Positions 1 to 7,919 of a DNA stretch of 12,483 nt are shown here, piece after piece (the first letter of the stretch is position 1; the number at the start of each line of letters is the position of its first letter). The stretch is taken from positions 1 through 12,483 of the forward strand of contig JANWKW010000018.1 in assembly GCA_025451135.1 (NCBI GenBank). Reading direction: 5' to 3'. Both the position numbers and the translations under genes were made by a program. Under the pieces are notes generated by a model. It saw only the letters and a list, made by a program, of their open reading frames with translations. It did no database searches and was not told where the DNA came from. Origin of the DNA: Vulcanimicrobiia bacterium (GTDB lineage Bacteria; Vulcanimicrobiota; Vulcanimicrobiia; Vulcanimicrobiales; Vulcanimicrobiaceae).

Positions 1-1878
1 CGCTTTGCGGACGTTGGCTTGGGCGGCGATCCAGAACCGGTAGAACGCGTAGACGGCCGCCAGCGAGAAGAACACCACGAAGCCTTCCGGCGTCGCGATC
101 CGCGACTGCACGAAGTGCATGCCGTCGAACAGGAAGAAGCTGGTCGCGATCGTCGCGAAGACCACCGAACCGGTGATGCGCTTGGCGAAGACGTAGAGCA
201 GCACGATCACGAGCGCCCCGAAGACCACGTCCAGGAACCGCCAGCCGGTCGCGTTGTCGCCTCCGTGCAGGCCGCCGAAGAGCATCATGGAGAGCGTCAC
301 CAGCAGCTTGGTCAGCGGCGGGTGGGTGTTCTCGTAGATCGGGAGGTTCTTGCTCAGGTACTCCTCGCCGGCGCGCGCGAAATAGATCTCGTCGAAGATC
401 TTCTCCCCGATCGCGTTGTAGTTGACGTACGAGAGCACGAACGAGACGACGCCCAGACCGCCGGCGATCGCCCAATCGATCCAGCTCCGCATCCCGACCA
501 GGCCCTCGCGCGGATCGAACCAGCGCCGCCCGATCGCAGCGCTCTCGACCGGTCGGGCCGCAGTCCGCGGCTTGCCGGCGGCCCCGGACGGCTGCGCGGC
601 GACTTGCGCGTCGGATGCGTCCGATGCATCGACGCCCAAGAACAGATAGCCGAGCACGAAGAACGTCGCGACGTTCACCAGCGCGAGCGCGTGGGAGACC
701 CAGCCCCAAAGGTCTTGAGCGTCGACCGACAAGTGCTGCTCGAGCGCGGCCATGTACTGCAGCGAGTACTGCAGATTCAGCCAGGTGACGACGCTGAAGA
801 TCAGCGCGGCCCACAGATAGCGGCGCGCCAACGGGATCGCGGCGATGGTGAAGAGCAGCCCGTCGAAGATGTACCGTTCGTGCATCCGCGACGCGAGCAT
901 GAAGAACGCGACCAGCAGCAGCGCGGCGCTCTCGACGAACGCTTGAGCCGTCTTCGTCTGGACGTAGCGCCACAGGATCAGAGCCGCCGCGCCGGCGGTC
1001 AGTGCCCACGCCCAGACGGCCTGCGGGAAGAACAGCGTCGGCAGCATATCGGACTGCCAGAACTTCTGCTTGATCGCCCACAGGTTGAACGCGTTGATCG
1101 TGCCGTACGGATATTGCGACACCCCGACGCGGTACTGGCCGGCCAGCCACCCGAAGGCCGCCACCGGATTCCAGGTCGGGTGGAAGGGCAGCGTCAGGAG
1201 CAGGGTGACGATCAGACTCGCCCCGATGCCGGCGGCGGTCGCCCGCAGCCGCATCTCGCGCTTGTTCGCGTCGACGAACGCGAATGCGAGGAAGAGCGGG
1301 ATCAGGATGGCGGCCTGCGGCTTGATCAGCAGCGAATAGCCGAAGAGCACCCAGGCGCTTCCGACGAACCACGGCGCGCGCACGGTCTCGTCGTCGGAGC
1401 GCAGCAGCAGATAGACCGCGAGCAGCGCGATGCCGCCGGAGATCGAATCGCCTTGGCCCCACATCGCCGAGATCAGGATGAAGACGGGGTTGAGCACGTA
1501 GAGCGCGGCCGCGCCGAGCGCCCAGCGTTCGTCGGCGAACCGGCGCACGAGCTTGTAGAGCAACAGCCCGACCGCCAAGTCCGCCAGGATCGCCGGGATC
1601 TTGACCATCAGCCGCAAGGCGAAATAGTTCGGATCGGCGTGCTTGAAGAACGTCTCCCAGAGCCATCCGATCGCGCCCAAGATATAAAAGTAGCCGGGCG
1701 GATAGTCCGCAAATCCGGCCTTCGCGTAGAACTGTCCGAAGCCGTGCTCGGCGAGCGTGAGCGACCACGACTGGAACGCCTGCACGTCGTTGTGGAAGCC
1801 GTCGCTGCCGATGAAGAGCAGACGCGCGATCAGCCCGACGATCAGGATCAGCCAGAGCGGTCGAGCGATCGTCTTCAC
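1..1878 (-). CDS. Large membrane glycosyltransferase with two GT-C units (mannosyltransferase-like + PMT), partial
   Basis: Probably moves a sugar from a polyprenyl-phosphate carrier to an acceptor on the outer face of the membrane. Translating the reverse strand from the GTG at 1878 gives 626 residues with no stop up to the window edge, so the C-terminus is missing. Residues 1-400 look like a multi-membrane GT-C mannosyltransferase: an acidic HNDV motif at 29-32, DYPPGY at 58-63, WGQGDS at 140-145 and HERY at 333-336. A polar Ala/Ser/Pro-rich linker covers about 418-455. A second unit then starts with PMT (GT39) hallmarks: FDEIYF at 495-500, THPPLTK at 518-524 and DGMHFVQSRI from about 585. 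Bacterial PMT proteins are usually single-unit proteins of about 500 residues, so this chain is a fusion and should exceed 900. The start overlaps the stop of the prenyl synthase as GTGA, with GGAGGAG ten bases upstream. The family call is firm; substrate and acceptor are unknown. Confidence 0.88.
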   Translation of the reverse strand, partial: MKTIARPLWLILIVGLIARLLFIGSDGFHNDVQAFQSWSLTLAEHGFGQFYAKAGFADYPPGYFYILGAIGWLWETFFKHADPNYFALRLMVKIPAILADLAVGLLLYKLVRRFADERWALGAAALYVLNPVFILISAMWGQGDSISGGIALLAVYLLLRSDDETVRAPWFVGSAWVLFGYSLLIKPQAAILIPLFLAFAFVDANKREMRLRATAAGIGASLIVTLLLTLPFHPTWNPVAAFGWLAGQYRVGVSQYPYGTINAFNLWAIKQKFWQSDMLPTLFFPQAVWAWALTAGAAALILWRYVQTKTAQAFVESAALLLVAFFMLASRMHERYIFDGLLFTIAAIPLARRYLWAALIFSVVTWLNLQYSLQYMAALEQHLSVDAQDLWGWVSHALALVNVATFFVLGYLFLGVDASDASDAQVAAQPSGAAGKPRTAARPVESAAIGRRWFDPREGLVGMRSWIDWAIAGGLGVVSFVLSYVNYNAIGEKIFDEIYFARAGEEYLSKNLPIYENTHPPLTKLLVTLSMMLFGGLHGGDNATGWRFLDVVFGALVIVLLYVFAKRITGSVVFATIATSFFLFDGMHFVQSRIATPEGFVVFFSLAAVYAFYRFWIAAQANVRKA

Positions 1879-2846
1879 GCCGGTGGGTCTCCTCCAAGCA
1901 GAAAGTCACGAACGCCGCCCTGCGGGTGGCGCTCGATACGAGCGAGATGTTCTGCGGAGGCCCGCCGGGCGGCCTCTCTGGCGCCCAAAGCATCGAGCGC
2001 GTCGACCACCCGGTCGACGTCGGCCCGGTCGAGCGGTTCGCCGCGCCCGTACGCCTGCGCCACCACCGAACGCGCCGCCGATTCCGGCCCCGAGAGCGCC
2101 CATGCGACCGGATAGGTCCACTTGCGTCGCGCGATATCGGTCCCCGGCTGCTTGCCGGTCGCATCCTCGCCGGCCCAGATGCCGTGCACGTCGTCGGCGA
2201 TCTGAAAGGCCAGGCCGTACGCGCTGCCGAGCGCGCGGTACGTTCCGACTGCGTCATCGGTCCCGGCGCAGAGCGCGCCCAACTCTCCGGCGGCGGCGAA
2301 GATGGCGGCCGTCTTGCCGGCGATCATCGTCGTGTAGGCCGCCAGATCGACGTGCGGCTCGCGTTCGAACTGCAGGTCGAGCGACTGTCCGTCGCACATC
2401 GTCAGGTTCGCGCGCTGGAGCGCGTGGATCATGCGGACGACCCGGGCGGGCGGATGGTGCGCGCTCGCGTCGGCCAGCGCCAAGACGCTCCGCGCGCACA
2501 ATGCGTCGCCGGCATTGAGCGCCTGGGGCACGCCGGAGCGCGCCCACAGCGTCGGACGGCCGTGGCGCAGCTCGTCGCGATCTTCGATATCGTCGTGGAT
2601 CAGCGAGTAGTTGTGGACCATCTCGATCGCGACGGCCGCGTCGAGCGCGGCCTCGATCTCGCCGCCTTCGGCCTGCGCCGCGACCACGACCAGCCGCGGG
2701 CGCAGCCGCTTGCCGCGCCGAGCCGGCCCATACGCGCCGTAGCCGAAGTGATACGACAGCAGATCCGCGACGAGCGAGGAGCCCGGATGCGCGAGGACCG
2801 CCGCCTCGAGATGCGCTTCGAAGCGGTCAGACCAACTGGCCGACAA
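1875..2846 (-). CDS. Trans-polyprenyl diphosphate synthase, probable geranylgeranyl (C20) type
   Basis: Condenses isopentenyl diphosphate onto allylic diphosphates to build isoprenoid chains in the cytoplasm. The 323-residue length is normal for short-chain synthases. Visible motifs are GKRLRP at 45-50, the first aspartate-rich motif DDIED at 85-89, a Lys-Thr pair at 178-179 and the second motif FQIADDVHG at 214-222 followed by GKQPGTDI. The second motif ends in Gly where many synthases have Asp; similar DDLLG forms occur in some actinobacterial synthases. An aromatic Tyr80 five residues before the first motif, and no two-residue insertion in that motif, match the type I GGPP synthase rule, so C20 is my inference. 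No ATG or GTG suits the start. I chose TTG at 2846, which has AAGGG five bases upstream and lies 26 bases after plsC. The next gene overlaps its stop by four bases. Confidence 0.9.
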   Translation of the reverse strand: MSASWSDRFEAHLEAAVLAHPGSSLVADLLSYHFGYGAYGPARRGKRLRPRLVVVAAQAEGGEIEAALDAAVAIEMVHNYSLIHDDIEDRDELRHGRPTLWARSGVPQALNAGDALCARSVLALADASAHHPPARVVRMIHALQRANLTMCDGQSLDLQFEREPHVDLAAYTTMIAGKTAAIFAAAGELGALCAGTDDAVGTYRALGSAYGLAFQIADDVHGIWAGEDATGKQPGTDIARRKWTYPVAWALSGPESAARSVVAQAYGRGEPLDRADVDRVVDALDALGAREAARRASAEHLARIERHPQGGVRDFLLGGDPPA

Positions 2847-2856
2847 CGTCGCCCTT
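2847..2856 (-). promoter_or_regulatory. Ribosome binding site deciding a TTG start of the prenyl synthase
   Basis: On the minus strand AAGGG (2856-2852) is followed by five bases and TTG at 2846-2844. The reading frame stays open far upstream into plsC, but the family's conserved part begins just after this TTG and no ATG or GTG occurs in frame near it. The next in-frame ATG (residue 76) would delete the GKRLRP motif. Confidence 0.6.
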
Positions 2857-2872
2857 GCGTTCGGCGCCTGCG

Positions 2873-3475
2873 TTACGAATTTCCACCGATGTTCTCCGCG
2901 AGCGCGGCGATCGCGCTCATGACGTCGTCGGTGAACTTCGCCAGATCGTCGCGGGTCGCTTTCCGGCCCTCGGGCAGCCGCAGCGGTGGGCCGAATGCGA
3001 TCTTGATCTGACGCAACTTCTTGGCGTCGGCGGTCCCGACCAGCGCCGCGGGCACGACCGGCGCTTTCGAGAGCGATGCCAGCAGCGCGACGCCCTCGCG
3101 CGCCTGCACGGTACCGTCGAGATTGCGCGTGCCTTCGGGGAAGATCCCGATCGCGCCGCCCGCGCGCAGCACGTCGAGGGACCGCTTGATCGCCGCCGTC
3201 GAACTGCCCGCGCGGTCGACCGGATAGGCCCCGACCGCGCGGATCGCGGCCCCGAGCAGGGGGATGTCGAAGAGCTCGGCTTTCGCCATATACGCGAGCG
3301 GACGCGGGCAATACGTCCCGAGGATCGGCGGGTCGAGATACGACCGGTGGTTGCACGCCACGATGAGCGGGCCGTCCGGCGGGACGTTCTCGGTGCCGAA
3401 GGAGCGCGTGCGCCACAGCGCCTTGCCGGCGATGTCGATCGTGACCTTCGCGAGGTTGTAGAGGAAGAGGTTCAC
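2873..3475 (-). CDS. plsC: 1-acyl-sn-glycerol-3-phosphate acyltransferase
   Basis: Transfers a fatty acyl group to position 2 of lysophosphatidic acid, giving phosphatidic acid for membrane lipid synthesis at the inner face of the membrane. The 200-residue protein has the acyltransferase blocks in order: NHRSYLD at 42-48 (the H-X4-D catalytic pair His43/Asp48), GAYPVDR at 82-88, FPEGTR at 112-117 and a VPAALVG block near 145. A short hydrophobic N-terminus could touch the membrane. It starts with GTG at 3475, overlapping the cmk stop as GTGA, with GAGG seven bases upstream. The cmk-plsC pairing is common in Firmicutes and supports the identification. It could act on another lysophospholipid, but the family call is secure. 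Confidence 0.93.
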   Translation of the reverse strand: MNLFLYNLAKVTIDIAGKALWRTRSFGTENVPPDGPLIVACNHRSYLDPPILGTYCPRPLAYMAKAELFDIPLLGAAIRAVGAYPVDRAGSSTAAIKRSLDVLRAGGAIGIFPEGTRNLDGTVQAREGVALLASLSKAPVVPAALVGTADAKKLRQIKIAFGPPLRLPEGRKATRDDLAKFTDDVMSAIAALAENIGGNS

Positions 3476-4167
3476 CGCGAGGCCTCGACGATCGCGCAGA
3501 TCTTGTCGAGCACCTGATCTGCGGTCATCCCGCTCGAATCGATCTCGTGCGCGTCGGCGGCCGGCACCAACGGCGAGACCGTACGGTTGCGGTCGAGCCG
3601 GTCGCGTTCTTCGATCTCCTCGGAGAGCTGATGCGTCGAGACGTCGACGCCCGAGGCCTGATATTGCGCGAGCCGGCGTTCCACCCGCGCCGCCACGCTT
3701 GCCGTCAGGAAGATCTTCACGCGCGCACTCGGGAGCACGACCGTCCCGATGTCGCGGCCGGCCATCACGACCGGACCGGCGCCGGCGATGCGGCGCTGCT
3801 CCGCGACCATCGCCTCGCGGACGCCCGGATGCTTGGCGATCGTCGAGACGATGGCGGTCACTTCGTTGGATTGCAGGGTCTGCTCGTCGAGTTCCTGATC
3901 GCCGGCGAAGACGCGGAACCCGAGCGGCGAGGCGGCGTCGAGCGCGATGCGGACGGCGCGGTCGTGGCAGAGATGCAGGAGGGCCGGTTCGTTGTCCGCG
4001 TCCGTGCGCGTGTGCAGCGCCTCGAACGCGAGCGCCCGGTACATCGCTCCCGTATCCAGGTAGAGCACGTGCAGGCGCGCCGCGAGCTTCCGGGCGACGG
4101 TCGTCTTGCCCGATGCGGCCGGGCCGTCGATGGCGATTTGGAGGGGCGTGGTCACGACGCCGCGCAT
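3472..4167 (-). CDS. cmk: Cytidylate kinase
   Basis: Phosphorylates CMP and dCMP with ATP in the cytoplasm, recycling CMP released during phospholipid and RNA turnover. The 231 residues are the usual length. The P-loop GPAASGKTT begins at residue 15, YLDTGAMYRA lies at about 36-45, and GRDIGTVVLP near 134-143 is the family signature. The C-terminal half has the expected Arg-rich RDRLDRNR segment. I chose the ATG at 4167, which has TGAGGG four bases upstream; a GTG four codons in (4155) is possible but lacks a clear binding site. It is the first gene of the minus-strand operon, and its start lies eight bases from the divergent glycosyltransferase start. Its coupling to plsC suggests joint control of phospholipid precursor supply. 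Confidence 0.95.
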   Translation of the reverse strand: MRGVVTTPLQIAIDGPAASGKTTVARKLAARLHVLYLDTGAMYRALAFEALHTRTDADNEPALLHLCHDRAVRIALDAASPLGFRVFAGDQELDEQTLQSNEVTAIVSTIAKHPGVREAMVAEQRRIAGAGPVVMAGRDIGTVVLPSARVKIFLTASVAARVERRLAQYQASGVDVSTHQLSEEIEERDRLDRNRTVSPLVPAADAHEIDSSGMTADQVLDKICAIVEASR

Positions 4168-4175
4168 TCGCCCTC

Positions 4176-5741
4176 ATGCGTCGCCGCGCCCTTTGGATCT
4201 CGCTTGGTTTCATCGTGCTCTTGGGCGCGGCACTGCGGCTCTACCAGCTGGGCGCGGTGCCGACCGAACTGACCTGGGACGAGCTCGACCTCTACAACTC
4301 GGCGCACAGCATCGCGACCACCGGCCACGACATCGACGGGACGCTGCTGCCCTACCTCTACTGTCCGATCGCGCGCAACCCGCCGATCTACGCGATCGCC
4401 GGCTACGCCTCGAGCCTGGTCCTGGGTGCGACCCCGTTCGGTCTGCGCTTCCCGGCCGTCATCTTCGGCCTCATCACCGTCCTGCTGGTCTTCGGGATCG
4501 CGCGCGAGCTGACCGGGCGCCGGGACGTCGCGCTCCTGGCCGCGCTCTTGACGGCCACCGGGCCGATCTTCATCCACTTCTCGCGGGTCGCGTGGGAGCC
4601 GACCTGCGAACTGCCCTTCCTGCTGGGCGGGCTCTACGCGCTCTTGCGCACCTTCCGGCGGGCCGACGAGGACGGCCGGCCCGGGCGGCCGTCGACCCGC
4701 GGACTCGCGATCGGCGCCCTGCTGCTCGGGTTGACGGCCTACACCTATATGGCCGGCTGGTTCTATTCGGTCTCGCTCGGTCTGGGTCTGCTCGCACTCA
4801 ACTGGTTCCGCTTTCGCGATCGGCGCGCGCTCGGTTCGCTGGGTCTCGCGCTCGCGGTCTGGGCGATCGTCGCAGCGCCCGCACTGTGGGTCTGGTTCTT
4901 CGACCCGCACACGACCCAGTGGACCGGCCGGCTCTCGACCTTCGCCGGCGGCGTGAACGCGCAGACGCTCGGCGTCTTCGCGCACAACTACCTGGCGCAT
5001 TTCCGCTGGTCGTACCTGGTCACGACCGGCGATCCGCAGCCCGGGCTGACGTGGCGTTACCTCGACGGCTTCGGCGCGCTCTTCGGCTGGGTCGTCCCGC
5101 TCGCGGCGCTCGGCGCGCTCGCCGCATTCCGGTACGTCCGAACGCGCTGGGCCGTCGTCTTCACGTACGCGTGGCTCGCGCTGTATCCGTTCGGCGGTGC
5201 GCTCACCGACGAAGGCGCTCCTAACGCGACGCGCACGCTGGCCGGCATGCCGGTCTTCTGCATCCTGGCCGCCATCGCGATCGCGATGCTCTTCGATCTA
5301 GCGGCGCGGCCGCGGGATAAGCGCGATCGCGAGGTCGCGACCGGGCTCGCGCGCGTCTTGCTAGTCGGCGGGATGATCTGGGGACTCGTCTCGTTCTCGA
5401 CGTTCTATTTCGTGCGCTACAACCACGTCAACTCGAACGCGTGGTACTCCGGAAGTTCCGCGATGTTCGCGGCCCTGCTCGCGCACGCGAGCTATTACGA
5501 CCGGATCTGCTACGCGGTGCTGCCCGCCTGGTTCCCGACCCAGAGCTACACGCTCTTCTACTTCCGCGACCGCGCGATCGAACAGATCCCGTACGCGGGG
5601 GATCCGGCCTGCAGCAAGCCGGGGACGCTGATCGCCACCGACCAGCACCACCCGGTCACCGCCCCGGGCTTCCTGCCGATCGCGACCATCCGCGATGTAG
5701 ATGGCTCCATCTTCGCGAACATCAGCGGCAGACCGCGATAG
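4176..5741 (+). CDS. GT-C (ArnT/PMT-like) membrane glycosyltransferase
   Basis: Likely transfers a sugar from a lipid-phosphate donor to a periplasmic acceptor. The 521-residue protein begins with Arg-rich MRRR and a hydrophobic first helix (about 6-22), then TWDELDLY at 33-40. That acidic Asp35-Glu36 pair in the first outer loop is the GT-C catalytic position. About ten further hydrophobic segments follow, to residue about 410. The C-terminal 100 or so residues look like a soluble outer lobe with two Cys (445 and 479) that could form a disulphide. I see no Shine-Dalgarno before ATG 4176 and no alternative in-frame start just upstream, so it may be leaderless or weakly translated. It heads the plus-strand operon, 13 bases before radA. 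It is unlike the double-unit enzyme at 1-1878 in having one unit. Donor and acceptor cannot be told from sequence. Confidence 0.87.
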   Translation: MRRRALWISLGFIVLLGAALRLYQLGAVPTELTWDELDLYNSAHSIATTGHDIDGTLLPYLYCPIARNPPIYAIAGYASSLVLGATPFGLRFPAVIFGLITVLLVFGIARELTGRRDVALLAALLTATGPIFIHFSRVAWEPTCELPFLLGGLYALLRTFRRADEDGRPGRPSTRGLAIGALLLGLTAYTYMAGWFYSVSLGLGLLALNWFRFRDRRALGSLGLALAVWAIVAAPALWVWFFDPHTTQWTGRLSTFAGGVNAQTLGVFAHNYLAHFRWSYLVTTGDPQPGLTWRYLDGFGALFGWVVPLAALGALAAFRYVRTRWAVVFTYAWLALYPFGGALTDEGAPNATRTLAGMPVFCILAAIAIAMLFDLAARPRDKRDREVATGLARVLLVGGMIWGLVSFSTFYFVRYNHVNSNAWYSGSSAMFAALLAHASYYDRICYAVLPAWFPTQSYTLFYFRDRAIEQIPYAGDPACSKPGTLIATDQHHPVTAPGFLPIATIRDVDGSIFANISGRPR

Positions 5742-5754
5742 GAGCGCGGGCGAC

Positions 5755-7077
5755 ATGGCGAAAGCGCGGGCGGTCTTCTTCTGTTCGGGGTGCGGGTTCG
5801 AATCCACGCGCTGGCTCGGCCGCTGCCCGCAGTGCGCCGCCTGGAACACCTTCGACGAGCGGCCGTTGGCGGGCGCGGGCGGTCGCGCGACCGCCCGCGC
5901 CGCGGTCCGCGCGAGCGCCCGCGGCCCGATCCCGCTCGGCGCCAACGAGTCGACCCGGGTCGAGCGGGTCACCACCGGCCTGCCCGAGTTCGACGCGGTG
6001 CTCGGCGGCGGCATCGTGCCCGGCAGCCTGACCTTAGTCGGCGGACCTCCCGGCGCCGGCAAATCGACGCTCGCGCTGCAGATCGCGGCGCGGCTGGCCG
6101 AAACGAGCACGGTCGTCTACGTCTGCGGCGAGGAATCGGCCGCGCAGGTCAAGCTGCGCGCGGCGCGTCTGCACGTCGCCTCCGATCTGCTGGTCTTCCC
6201 CGAGACCAACCTGCGCGCGGTGCTCGACCAGCTCGACGAGATCGGGCCGGCCGCGCTGATCGTCGACTCGATCCAGACGGTTTGGCTGCCCGAGTCGGAA
6301 TCGTACGCCGGCAGCGTCGCCCAGATCCGCGACTGCACGCAGGCCCTGGTGGAGTTCTCGAAGCGGACCGGCTGCGCGACCTTCATCGTCGGCCACGTCA
6401 CCAAGGACGGCGCGATCGCCGGACCGCGCCTGCTCGAACATCTGGTCGACACCGTGCTGTATTTCGAGGGCGAGAACAGCGGCGACTACCGCATCCTGCG
6501 GGCGTACAAGAACCGCTTCGGGTCGATCGACGAGATCTGCGTCTTCGGGATGCACGACGACGGCTTGCGCGAGATCGCCAACCCGTCGGAGCTGTTCCTC
6601 TCGCATCGGGGCGCGCGCCCGAGCGGCTCGTGCGTGGTCGCGTCGATCGTCGGATCGCGCCCGGTCCTCGTCGAGGTCCAGGCGCTCGTCGGCGAGACCG
6701 CATACGGCACGCCGCGCCGCTTGGCCAACAACGTCGATCCGGCGCGCCTGGCGATGATCCTGGCCGTCCTCGAGCGCCGCGTCGGCATGCACCTGGGCAC
6801 CCAGGACGTCTACGCCTCGGTCGCGGGCGGACTGCGCGTGAGCGAACCGGCCGCGGATCTGGGCATCGCGCTCGCGATCGCATCGTCGTTCCGCAACATC
6901 CCGCTCGCGCCCGAAGCGGCCGCATACGGCGAACTCGGCCTGTCCGGCGAGCTGCGTCAGGTGAGCGCGGCCAATCGCCGCGACGCCGAGGCGCGCAAGC
7001 TCGGCTACACCACGCTCTATACGCCGCAGAACGCGCCGGATATCGCCCGGGCGATCGCGCTCGCGTTCGATCGTTGA
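5755..7077 (+). CDS. radA: DNA repair protein RadA
   Basis: ATP-driven helicase-like protein that extends branches during homologous recombination and helps resolve recombination intermediates. The 440-residue sequence shows the full family layout. A four-cysteine zinc finger (C10, C13, C24, C27) comes first. A RecA-like core follows, with Walker A GPPGAGKST at 97-105, a Walker B strand ending at Asp171 and the RadA-specific KNRFG motif at 252-256. The C-terminal domain is the Lon-protease-like fold (DVYASVAGGLRV and onward). AGGAG overlaps the stop codon of the preceding gene, ten bases before ATG 5755. The disA gene that often follows radA in Firmicutes is not here; a formimidoyltransferase overlaps the stop instead. 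Confidence 0.97.
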   Translation: MAKARAVFFCSGCGFESTRWLGRCPQCAAWNTFDERPLAGAGGRATARAAVRASARGPIPLGANESTRVERVTTGLPEFDAVLGGGIVPGSLTLVGGPPGAGKSTLALQIAARLAETSTVVYVCGEESAAQVKLRAARLHVASDLLVFPETNLRAVLDQLDEIGPAALIVDSIQTVWLPESESYAGSVAQIRDCTQALVEFSKRTGCATFIVGHVTKDGAIAGPRLLEHLVDTVLYFEGENSGDYRILRAYKNRFGSIDEICVFGMHDDGLREIANPSELFLSHRGARPSGSCVVASIVGSRPVLVEVQALVGETAYGTPRRLANNVDPARLAMILAVLERRVGMHLGTQDVYASVAGGLRVSEPAADLGIALAIASSFRNIPLAPEAAAYGELGLSGELRQVSAANRRDAEARKLGYTTLYTPQNAPDIARAIALAFDR

Positions 7078-7919
7078 CGTTCGAACTCGTCCCCAACCTC
7101 TCCGAAGGACGCGACCCGGCGATCGTCGACGCCTGCGTGGCGGCCGTCGAGGCGACGGGCGCGCGGGTCGTCCATCGCACGAGCGACGCCGCCCACCATC
7201 GCAGCGTACTCACCATCCTCGGCGACGGCGACGCGCTGATCGACGCGGCGGTCGCGCTCGCCGAAGTCACGACCGCCCGCATCGACCTGCGCGAGCATCG
7301 CGGCGTGCATCCGCGCATCGGCGCGCTCGACGTCCTGCCGTTCGTCCCGCTCGGAGAAGCGACGCTCGCCGAGACCGCCGCCTTGGCGCACCGGGCCGCA
7401 GAGCGCATCTGGGAGCGCGTCCGCGTGCCTTCCTATTATTATGGAGCCGCGTCGGCGAGCGGACGGACGCTTCCCGCGGTTCGTCGCGCCGGGTTCGAAG
7501 GGCTGGCCGGGCGGCCGGACCCGCCCGACGTCGGCGCGGCCGGCGGCCATCCGTCGGCGGGGGCGATCGCGGTCGGGGCACGCCCGATCCTGATCGCATT
7601 CAACGTGGAGCTCGCGACCGGCGATCTCGCGGTCGCGAGGGAGATCGCCCGGATCGTCCGGGAGCGTGACGGCGGCTTGCGGACGCTGCGAGCGCTCGGC
7701 CTGCGGACCGGCCCGGAGGTCGTTCAGGTCTCGCTCAACGTCACGATGTACCATGCGACTCCGCTCTATCGCGTCGTCGAGACCGTCCGCGCGCTCGCCG
7801 CCGAACGCGGCGTGACGGTCCTCGGCGGCGAACTGATCGGATGTCTGCCGCTCGATGCCGTCGTCGCGACCGCCGACTACTATCTCGGCATCGCCCGCCC
7901 GCTCCCGGATCCACAGTAA
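7074..7919 (+). CDS. ftcD: Glutamate formimidoyltransferase, stand-alone
   Basis: Transfers a formimidoyl group from N-formimidoyl-glutamate to tetrahydrofolate, the last step of one histidine degradation route. Some relatives instead handle the formyl group of 5-formyltetrahydrofolate. The 281 residues match the formiminotransferase half of mammalian FTCD. VPNLSEGRD sits at 6-14, HRGVHPRIGALDVLPFVP lies at about 75-92 (His79 aligns with catalytic His82 of the mammalian enzyme), VPSYYYGAA, RRAGFEGL and VGARPILIAFNVEL follow, and the end ELIGCLPLDAV matches the family. No cyclodeaminase domain is attached. The family begins right at this motif, so TTG at 7074 is the start; it overlaps the radA stop as TTGA and has no visible Shine-Dalgarno, suggesting translational coupling. 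No other histidine-utilisation gene is in view, so the physiological role is uncertain. Confidence 0.92.
   Translation: MTFELVPNLSEGRDPAIVDACVAAVEATGARVVHRTSDAAHHRSVLTILGDGDALIDAAVALAEVTTARIDLREHRGVHPRIGALDVLPFVPLGEATLAETAALAHRAAERIWERVRVPSYYYGAASASGRTLPAVRRAGFEGLAGRPDPPDVGAAGGHPSAGAIAVGARPILIAFNVELATGDLAVAREIARIVRERDGGLRTLRALGLRTGPEVVQVSLNVTMYHATPLYRVVETVRALAAERGVTVLGGELIGCLPLDAVVATADYYLGIARPLPDPQ

Noticed and set aside
19..2115. A 698-codon open frame on the plus strand
   Set aside because: Its product is rich in Arg, Asp, Glu and Gln without any motif, and it lies antisense to the PMT-like gene and the prenyl synthase end, both of which have clear family motifs.
1926..3011. A 361-codon plus-strand open frame opposite the prenyl synthase and plsC
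   Set aside because: It has no recognisable motif, and the opposite strand is fully explained by two well-conserved enzymes.
2847..3416. Upstream extension of the prenyl synthase frame through plsC
   Set aside because: The extension is out of frame with plsC, is Arg-rich and matches no domain; plsC itself is convincing here.
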